From: an uncultured Collinsella sp.
GTDB taxonomy: Bacteria; Actinomycetota; Coriobacteriia; Coriobacteriales; Coriobacteriaceae
Assembly (NCBI GenBank): GCA_900754075.1
Contig: CAAEBN010000070.1
Coordinates: 1-11,649, forward strand
Direction of reading: 5' to 3'
DNA length: 11,649 nucleotides
Positions 7,192-11,649 of this stretch are shown piece after piece (positions within the stretch are counted from its first letter, which is position 1; each line of letters starts with the position of its first letter). The notes under the pieces are model-generated. The model saw only the letters and a program-made list of their open reading frames with translations, made no database searches and was not told the DNA's origin. The translations under genes and the position numbers were made by a program.

Positions 7192-7219
7192 TTGGAAACG
7201 ATACACGGCGCAATATGAT
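7192..7219 (+). promoter_or_regulatory. Candidate promoter of the ECF transporter operon
   Basis: TTGGAA (7192-7197) and TATGAT (7214-7219) are spaced by 16 nt, close to a housekeeping sigma-factor promoter. They lie about 130 nt before the ecfT start, in the 191-bp divergent region shared with glmU. I see no riboswitch pattern in the leader that would name the substrate. Confidence 0.45.
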
Positions 7220-7350
7220 ACCGCAGGCATATGATGAGCGCGTAACGATTGATGCGCGGCAGCTGAGGCTTGGGCCGGCGGTACGGCGTTTGCGCTGGTT
7301 GTGCATGGCGGCGGCGCTGCGGCGTTGACGTTTTGAGCGAGGGGATGGGG

Positions 7351-8244
7351 GTGCCCGTGGATATCATGCGAGAGGAATCGGGCAACGAACCTGTCGCGGC
7401 ATTTTCGATGTCGCATCCGGCGGTGCCGGCGCTCTACATGGTGCTGACGTTGGGGCTCACCATGTTCTCGATGCAACCGGTGCTGATCGCGCTGTCGCTT
7501 GCGGGCGGGCTGACGTACGGGCTTGCGACGCGCGGTGCTGCGCGCACGTTGGGCGCGCTTCGCTGGCAGCTGCCGGTGATTTTGATTATTGCGCTGGTCA
7601 ATCCGCTGTTTAGCGCTTCGGGCTCGACGGAGCTGTTCCGTATTGGCATGCGTGCGGTGTATCTGGAGAGCATGGTATACGGCCTGTGTATGGGTGGGCT
7701 GTTTGTGGCGAGCGTGCTGTGGTTTGAGGCCGCGGCGTCGATGCTCGAATACGACAAGGTGCTTGCGCTTTTGGGCAACGCCGCGCCGGTGATCGCGCTC
7801 ATGATCTCGATGTGCATGCGGCTAATCCCACAGTTTTTGCGCCGCGGCCGCACGGTGCTGGCGGTGCAGGACGCGATCGATGTACCGGGGCGTGCGCCCA
7901 CCGATCCCGTGCGATCGCGCCTGCGGGCGTCGAGCGTGCTGATGGGCTGGGGCATGGAAGATTCGCTTGAGCGCGCGGACGCCATGCGCTCCCGTGGGTG
8001 GGGCGCCGCGGCGCGTCGCACGACGTACGCGCGGTATCGGCTGGGGCGCAGCGACGTTGCCGCGCTGGTCGGGCTCGCGCTGTTTGGTGCTGCCGCGGTG
8101 GCGGTGGCATGGACCGCGACAACGCAGTATTCGTTTTACCCGCAGCTTTCGGTGCCCGCGCCGTGGCTGGGCTATGTCGTGTACGCTGCCTGGATGGTGC
8201 TGCCCTGCGTGCTGCACGCGATTGACGAGAAGAGGTTTGGCTGA
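7351..8244 (+). CDS. ecfT: ECF transporter transmembrane component EcfT
   Basis: EcfT is the integral-membrane coupling subunit that links the two ATPase domains to the substrate-binding S protein in energy-coupling-factor importers. With the GTG start used here it has 297 aa. Hydrophobic segments lie at residues about 25-55, 72-90, 105-125, 140-155 and, near the C-terminus, 234-254 and 268-286. The long amphipathic region ends in ADAMRSRGWG (about 209-218), the conserved Arg-Gly coupling motif that contacts the ATPases. The start is uncertain: GTG 7351 has AGGGG 6 nt upstream; ATG 7345 is too close to that site; GTG 7357 and ATG 7366 are also in frame. The stop codon overlaps the ATG of the ATPase gene by one base (TGATG), so translation is coupled. 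Confidence 0.9.
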   Translation: MPVDIMREESGNEPVAAFSMSHPAVPALYMVLTLGLTMFSMQPVLIALSLAGGLTYGLATRGAARTLGALRWQLPVILIIALVNPLFSASGSTELFRIGMRAVYLESMVYGLCMGGLFVASVLWFEAAASMLEYDKVLALLGNAAPVIALMISMCMRLIPQFLRRGRTVLAVQDAIDVPGRAPTDPVRSRLRASSVLMGWGMEDSLERADAMRSRGWGAAARRTTYARYRLGRSDVAALVGLALFGAAAVAVAWTATTQYSFYPQLSVPAPWLGYVVYAAWMVLPCVLHAIDEKRFG

Positions 8245-9887
8245 TGGCTCGGTTGGATAGGGGCCCGGTGTCGGGCGCGTCGTGCGGCCCGGATATGCCG
8301 GCGATTGAGGTGCGGAGCCTGAGCTTTGCCTACCCCGGGGCTGATGCTGCGGTGCTCGAGGGGCTCGACTGGTCTGTTCCCCAAGGTGCATTTGCGCTGC
8401 TTGTTGGCGGTACCGGATCGGGTAAGTCGACGCTGCTGTCGCTGCTCAAGCCCGAGATCGCTCCGGCGGGCGAGCACACTGGCGATGCGCGCGTGCTGGG
8501 CGAGAACGTTGCCGACATGGACGTGCGCGCGTCTGCGGAGCGCGTGGGCTACGTGTTCCAGGATCCCGAGAACCAGATTGCGTGCGAGACCGTGTGGCAC
8601 GAGATGGCGTTTGGCCTGGAAAACTTAGGCATGTCGCGCGACGAGATGCGCCGCCGTGTTGCCGAGACCAGCTATTTCTTTGGTTTGGAGGACTGGCTTC
8701 ATCGCGATGCCGATACGCTTTCGGGCGGCCGCAAGCAGCTGCTGTCGCTTGCCGCCGTCCTGGCTCTGCGTCCGCGTGTGCTGCTATTCGACGAGCCCAC
8801 GTCTCAGCTCGATCCCGTTGCCGAGAAGAATTTTCTGCACGCGCTGTTTCGCGTGAACCGTGAGCTGGGCTGCACGGTTGTTGTGGCTACGCATCAACCG
8901 CGGCCGATGCTCGAGTATGCGACGTGTGCGTACCGGATTGAGGGCGGTCGCGTGCGCGAGGTGGCGGATACGGCTTCTTTGGGACGCCGAGAATCGCTGT
9001 TTTCCGATGACATGTTGGGGTGGGGTGTCATCCGATGTGCAAAAAACGGAGTATTCAGCAGGCGTGAGGACAATTTGGGCTCTCTGGAGCCGCCCAGGGA
9101 CGTATCGAGCGCGAAAAAAAGATCGGAATTGGACAAATCGTCCGAATTTGTGGCGCAAACGTTGTCCGAGAACGGCTCGGAAGCCTTTTCGCGCACGGAT
9201 GGAAGCAGAATACTCCAAAAAATGCACGGCGGGTCGGCTACCACCCTGTCGGAAGGCTGGTTTCGCTACGATCGCGCGGGCGGTTGGGTGCTGCGCGGGC
9301 TCGATGTGACGTTTTCAGCCGGCGCGGTGCATGCGGTTGTGGGCGGAAACGGCTGCGGCAAGTCGACGATGCTCTCGGTGCTGGCCAAGACGGCTAAGCT
9401 GCAGCGTGGCCGCATGGTGCGCGGGACGGCTTCGGCGGCGCTGCTGCCACAGAATCCCAAGGCATTGCTGGTCGCCGAAACGGTGCGCGACGAGCTGATG
9501 GAATGGGCTTCGACCTGCGGATACGACGAGGCCGCAGCACAGGAGCAGGCAGCGCGCCTGGGCCTGGCGGGCCTGGAGGCGCGTCACCCGTACGATCTTT
9601 CGGGCGGTCAGCGCCAGCTGCTTGCGTTGGCAAAGCTGCTGTTGATTGGTCCGGAGCTGCTGCTGCTTGATGAGCCCACCAAGGGTCTTGATCTGGCAAG
9701 TCGCTGCATTATCGCCCGAGCCCTGCGCGAGCATGCGCAGGCAGGCGGCACCGTCATCATGGCTACGCACGACTTAGACTTTGCCGAGCAGGTGTCCGAT
9801 GACGTCGCCATGATGTTCGACGGCGAGATCGCCTGCATGGAGCCTCCGGCAGATTTCTTTGCCGATAACGTGTTCTACAGGGCGTGA
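8244..9887 (+). CDS. Fused double ATPase of an ECF transporter (EcfA1-EcfA2 in one chain)
   Basis: This 547-aa protein carries two complete ABC ATPase domains and powers the ECF importer. Domain 1: Walker A GGTGSGKST (residues about 55-63), Q-loop VFQDPENQ (104-111), signature LSGGRKQ (159-165), Walker B VLLFDEPTSQLD (179-190), H-loop ATHQ (215-218). Domain 2: Walker A GGNGCGKST (367-375), Q-loop LLPQNPKA (400-407), signature LSGGQRQ (452-458), Walker B LLLLDEPTKGLD (472-483), H-loop ATHD (507-510). Both nucleotide sites look intact. Between the domains is an unusual polar linker (about residues 245-335) containing AKKRSELDKSSEF, with no relation to ABC sequence. It is encoded by a palindromic stretch (9037-9227) that looks like an inserted element. 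The ATG at 8244-8246 overlaps the ecfT stop. The S-component gene starts 4 nt after the stop. Confidence 0.94.
   Translation: MARLDRGPVSGASCGPDMPAIEVRSLSFAYPGADAAVLEGLDWSVPQGAFALLVGGTGSGKSTLLSLLKPEIAPAGEHTGDARVLGENVADMDVRASAERVGYVFQDPENQIACETVWHEMAFGLENLGMSRDEMRRRVAETSYFFGLEDWLHRDADTLSGGRKQLLSLAAVLALRPRVLLFDEPTSQLDPVAEKNFLHALFRVNRELGCTVVVATHQPRPMLEYATCAYRIEGGRVREVADTASLGRRESLFSDDMLGWGVIRCAKNGVFSRREDNLGSLEPPRDVSSAKKRSELDKSSEFVAQTLSENGSEAFSRTDGSRILQKMHGGSATTLSEGWFRYDRAGGWVLRGLDVTFSAGAVHAVVGGNGCGKSTMLSVLAKTAKLQRGRMVRGTASAALLPQNPKALLVAETVRDELMEWASTCGYDEAAAQEQAARLGLAGLEARHPYDLSGGQRQLLALAKLLLIGPELLLLDEPTKGLDLASRCIIARALREHAQAGGTVIMATHDLDFAEQVSDDVAMMFDGEIACMEPPADFFADNVFYRA
9037..9227. repeat. Palindromic element F inside the ATPase gene, encoding the inter-domain linker
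   Basis: The ends 9037-9059 and 9205-9227 are imperfect inverted repeats. GTGCA pairs with TGCAC, then an A-rich bubble follows (six A on each side), then ggagtattc pairs with gaatactcc. Nested inside, gcgcgaaaa (9109-9117) pairs with ttttcgcgc (9186-9194), and smaller hairpins sit at ggctc/gagcc (9079-9092) and ggac/gtcc (9131-9143). The stretch has long A-runs and is AT-richer than the flanking ABC domains. It stays open in the ATPase frame. Its length (191 bp) is in the same range as the intergenic elements of this window. Confidence 0.6.
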
Positions 9888-9891
9888 TGGG

Positions 9892-10605
9892 ATGACGGAT
9901 CATCGCGCCTCGCGCCTACTCACAAAAATGGAGATTCCGCTGCTCCTGGCGGTGCCGGCAGTGATGACTGCGGCGTTGCTGGCGGGCATTGAGCAGGCGG
10001 CGCTTGCCATGCTGGTTGTAGTGGCGCTCGTGCTCGCACTGTTCTTTGCGGGCTACGAGACCTCGCGCCCGGGCCTGCGCCAGATCATGCCCACGCTGGT
10101 GCTGGCGGCGCTGGCCGCGGCGGGGCGCATCCTGTTTGGCCCTATTCCCGACTTTAAACCCGTGAGCGCCATCGCCGTTATCGCCGGGGCGACGCTCGGT
10201 CGTCGTAACGGCTTTATGGTCGGCGCGTTGGCGGCGCTGACCAGTAATTTCTTTTTTGGGCAGGGCATGTGGACGCCGTGGCAGATGTATGCCTGGGGTC
10301 TGGTGGGCTATATCGGTGGCGCACTGGCGCATGCGGGCGCGTTTGACCGCGCCGATGGAACCGTGCGAATGCCAGCGCTGTTGGCATATGGCTTTGCCTC
10401 GGGCTTGCTGTATGGCGTCGTAATCAACGCGTATGACATCATTGGTTTTGTGCAGCCGCTCACCTGGGCAGGCGCCGCAGCGCGTCTTGCTACGGCGGTG
10501 CCGTTCGACATCATGCATAGCCTCGCGACCTGCGTGTTTTTGGCCGCTCTGTACAAGCCCTGGTGTCGCCGCATCAACCGCGTCGTCGTGAAGTACGGGC
10601 TGTAG
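9892..10605 (+). CDS. ECF transporter substrate-binding S component
   Basis: This 237-aa membrane protein should capture the transported micronutrient and hand it to the EcfT/ATPase module encoded upstream. Hydrophobic segments lie at residues about 16-33, 37-53, 65-82, 92-115, 133-150, 162-183 and 205-220. The block IPDFKPVSAIAVIAGATLG (85-103) and GQGMWTPWQMYAWGLVGYIG (124-142, slightly extended) matches the ECF S-component family with the xPWTPWQMxAWGLxG pattern. Related S proteins serve vitamins such as cobalamin or other cofactors, but the substrate here is not determined. The frame extends to 9859, inside the ATPase gene; the ATG at 9892-9894 is chosen because it starts 4 nt after that stop and ahead of the first hydrophobic segment. 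The ribosome-binding site is weak, so translation probably depends on coupling. Confidence 0.85.
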   Translation: MTDHRASRLLTKMEIPLLLAVPAVMTAALLAGIEQAALAMLVVVALVLALFFAGYETSRPGLRQIMPTLVLAALAAAGRILFGPIPDFKPVSAIAVIAGATLGRRNGFMVGALAALTSNFFFGQGMWTPWQMYAWGLVGYIGGALAHAGAFDRADGTVRMPALLAYGFASGLLYGVVINAYDIIGFVQPLTWAGAAARLATAVPFDIMHSLATCVFLAALYKPWCRRINRVVVKYGL

Positions 10606-10646
10606 TGGCGGTTGCGCCGGGGCGGGAATCAATACTGCCTTGGTGT

Positions 10647-10810
10647 CATATCAAAACTATGCCGGTTTACGGGGCTGGATTGACGCAGACCGACCATACC
10701 GGCATTTTTCGAAAATAGACGAGCCGTCTACCTGCGGTTTTAATTTGCTTAGGTTGCGCGTGGTTGGAGGTTCGCGATTCGGCCCCGTAAACCGGCATAG
10801 TTTTGAAATG
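10647..10810. repeat. Intergenic element D, 164 bp, long inverted-repeat arms and a core shared with element E
   Basis: Arms 10647-10675 and 10782-10810 pair at 28 of 29 positions, with a perfect 25-bp stretch built on actatgccggtttacggg. The interior contains ccgacca (10690-10696), gaaaa (10711-10715), tctacctgcggtttt (10727-10741) and gtggttg (10760-10766); all four recur at the same offsets in element E. An internal accggcat followed by TTTTT (10697-10709) can also pair with the left arm (10659-10666). The element lies 41 bp after the S-component stop in a convergent non-coding region (10606-11128) that holds elements D and E, their spacer and the xth terminator. Confidence 0.8.
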
Positions 10811-10892
10811 GCCGGCATATATTGCTGTCGTCACTGATCTCAGGGGGCCGAAAGGATCCGTTTCCCCGTCCCTAAGCGGTCGCTGGGGATGT

Positions 10893-11056
10893 CCGCCACG
10901 AAACTGGCCCATCTACTACGTTTAGCTTGATACCCCCGACCATGACCGCGTTTTATGAAAAACCGCAGGCTTTCTACCTGCGGTTTTCTTTTTGCGTTGC
11001 TCGCTGTGGTTGAGGGTAGTGGCTTAAACGTAGTAGATGGGCCAGTTTCGTGGCGG
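10893..11056. repeat. Intergenic element E, 164 bp, 32-bp perfect inverted-repeat arms and a core shared with element D
   Basis: Arms 10893-10924 and 11025-11056 are perfect reverse complements over 32 bp (built on cgaaactggcccatctacta). The length equals that of element D. Core blocks ccgacca (10936-10942), gaaaa (10957-10961), tctacctgcggtttt (10973-10987) and gtggttg (11006-11012) sit at the same distances from the element start as in D. The arm sequence is largely different from D's. The centre forms a strong terminator hairpin (10958-10993). Confidence 0.82.
10958..10993 (+). terminator. Strong, probably bidirectional, terminator hairpin at the centre of element E
   Basis: aaaaccgcagg (10959-10969) and cctgcggtttt (10977-10987) pair over 11 bp with a 7-nt loop and are followed by cttttt. 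On the minus strand the same hairpin is followed by TTTTT. It could end ECF operon transcripts from the left and xth transcripts from the right. Confidence 0.75.
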
Positions 11057-11086
11057 GTGGGCCGCGTGGATTCCCTCGCGAGGTGA

Positions 11087-11123
11087 AAATGATCCGTTTT
11101 CCTCCGTCTCCGGGGGATCATTT
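11087..11123 (-). terminator. Hairpin just after xth, possible terminator
   Basis: aaatgatcc (11087-11095) pairs with ggatcattt (11115-11123) over 9 bp with a 19-nt GC-rich loop. It begins about 5 nt after the xth stop and continues on the minus strand into ATTTTCACC. The T-run is short, so termination is plausible but not certain. Confidence 0.5.
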
Positions 11124-11128
11124 GGGGG

Positions 11129-11649
11129 CTAGAGCTCCAGGGCGAGGGTGACGGGGCAGTGGTCGCTGCCGAAGATGTCGCCGCGGATGCCGGTGTCGCG
11201 TACGTTGCCGGCGATTGCGTCGCTTACCAGGAAGTAGTCGATGCGCCAGCCTGCGTTGTTCTTGCGGGCATTAAAGCGGTAGCTCCACCAGCTGTAGGCG
11301 CCCTCGACGTCCGGATTGGCCGCGCGCCAGGTGTCGGTAAAACCGGCGTCGAGCAGCTCGGTAAACTTGCCGCGCTCCTCGTCCGAAAAGCCGGCGTTGC
11401 CGCGGTTGGACTTAGGGTTCTTAAGGTCGATCTCCTCGTGAGCCACGTTAAAGTCGCCGCAGGTTACGACGGGCTTGCCGGTTTCGCGCTCGAGCCCTGC
11501 CAAAAAGCCGCGGTAGGCATCGTCCCAGGCCATGCGCACGTCGATGCGCGCGAGCTCGTTTTGGGCGTTGGGCGTATAGACGTCGACAAACCAGAACTTG
11601 TCGAACTCGAGCGCACAGACGCGGCCCTCGGTTGCGGCTTGGGCGACGA
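11129..11649 (-). CDS. xth: Exodeoxyribonuclease III family AP endonuclease, 5' end outside window
   Basis: The visible 172 residues are the C-terminal two thirds of an ExoIII-type DNA repair enzyme, which cuts the backbone at abasic sites and removes 3' blocking groups. The visible part opens in frame at the edge as VAQAATEGRVCALEFDKFWF, then VDVYTPNAQNEL. Next come the catalytic Asp-x-Asn motif VVTCGDFNVAHEEIDL, KSNRGNAGFSDEER, AYSWWSYRFNARKNNAGWR, IDYFLVS and the terminal GSDHCPVTLALEL, whose Asp-His pair completes the active site. All the expected C-terminal catalytic residues are present. The frame is open to the window edge, so the start codon lies beyond 11649; full-length family members are about 250-280 aa. 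It converges on the ECF operon across elements D and E. Confidence 0.95.
   Translation of the reverse strand, partial: VAQAATEGRVCALEFDKFWFVDVYTPNAQNELARIDVRMAWDDAYRGFLAGLERETGKPVVTCGDFNVAHEEIDLKNPKSNRGNAGFSDEERGKFTELLDAGFTDTWRAANPDVEGAYSWWSYRFNARKNNAGWRIDYFLVSDAIAGNVRDTGIRGDIFGSDHCPVTLALEL

Noticed and set aside
5732..7234. A 500-codon plus-strand open frame opposite glmU
   Set aside because: It is an antisense shadow. The glmU frame carries all catalytic motifs and the opposite product is repetitive Ala/Gly/Val/Asp-rich sequence.
7160..7350. Possible riboswitch in the ECF leader
   Set aside because: I found no cobalamin, TPP, FMN or similar consensus. The leader shows only a promoter-like pair and GC-rich sequence.
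1821..11056. Repeats considered as a CRISPR array or as invertible promoter segments
   Set aside because: There are no short direct repeats with regular unique spacers, so CRISPR is excluded. Inversion is possible in principle, but no recombinase is adjacent and no clear outward promoter sits inside the elements; long-read orientation data would be needed.

Overview
The window looks like a high-GC chromosome fragment of a gut actinobacterium of the class Coriobacteriia, most likely Collinsella or a close relative. This rests on three things: the GC-rich third-position codon use, the style of the proteins (a SudB/GltA pair, a fused EcfA, and a nuclease-fold protein of a family common in that class), and the many structured intergenic repeats. 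The species assignment is inferred from protein style, not from a database search.

Layout. Positions 1-7159 are read from the minus strand. In transcription order they hold glmU (UDP-GlcNAc synthesis), prs (PRPP synthase), a 375-aa restriction-endonuclease-fold protein, pth (peptidyl-tRNA hydrolase), and a two-gene NAD(P)H:ferredoxin/glutamate-synthase-like pair whose second gene (gltA) leaves the window. A divergent operon on the plus strand (7351-10605) encodes a complete ECF vitamin or metal transporter: membrane subunit T, a fused double ATPase, and a substrate-binding S component. The genes touch or nearly touch (1-nt overlap, then 4 nt). A 523-bp non-coding stretch then separates this operon from exodeoxyribonuclease III (xth), which converges on it and runs off the right edge.

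How the genes work together. glmU, prs and pth are housekeeping genes that are often neighbours in Gram-positive bacteria. Here the prs-to-pth interval is opened by the nuclease-fold gene, which is bracketed by two roughly 200-bp elements sharing the same terminal inverted repeat. The SudB/GltA pair is a flavin/iron-sulfur electron-transfer enzyme. The ECF operon is self-contained and probably serves one dedicated substrate, which the sequence does not reveal.

The most unusual content is not protein-coding. Six elements of about 160-205 bp are each bounded by long, separated inverted repeats: 1821-1996, 2754-2956, 4281-4482, 9037-9227, 10647-10810 and 10893-11056. The last two have the same length (164 bp) and share several short core motifs at identical offsets. 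Their self-complementary arms nevertheless differ in sequence, a pattern expected if base pairing rather than sequence is maintained. The 9037-9227 element lies in frame inside the fused ATPase gene and encodes the linker between its two ATPase domains.
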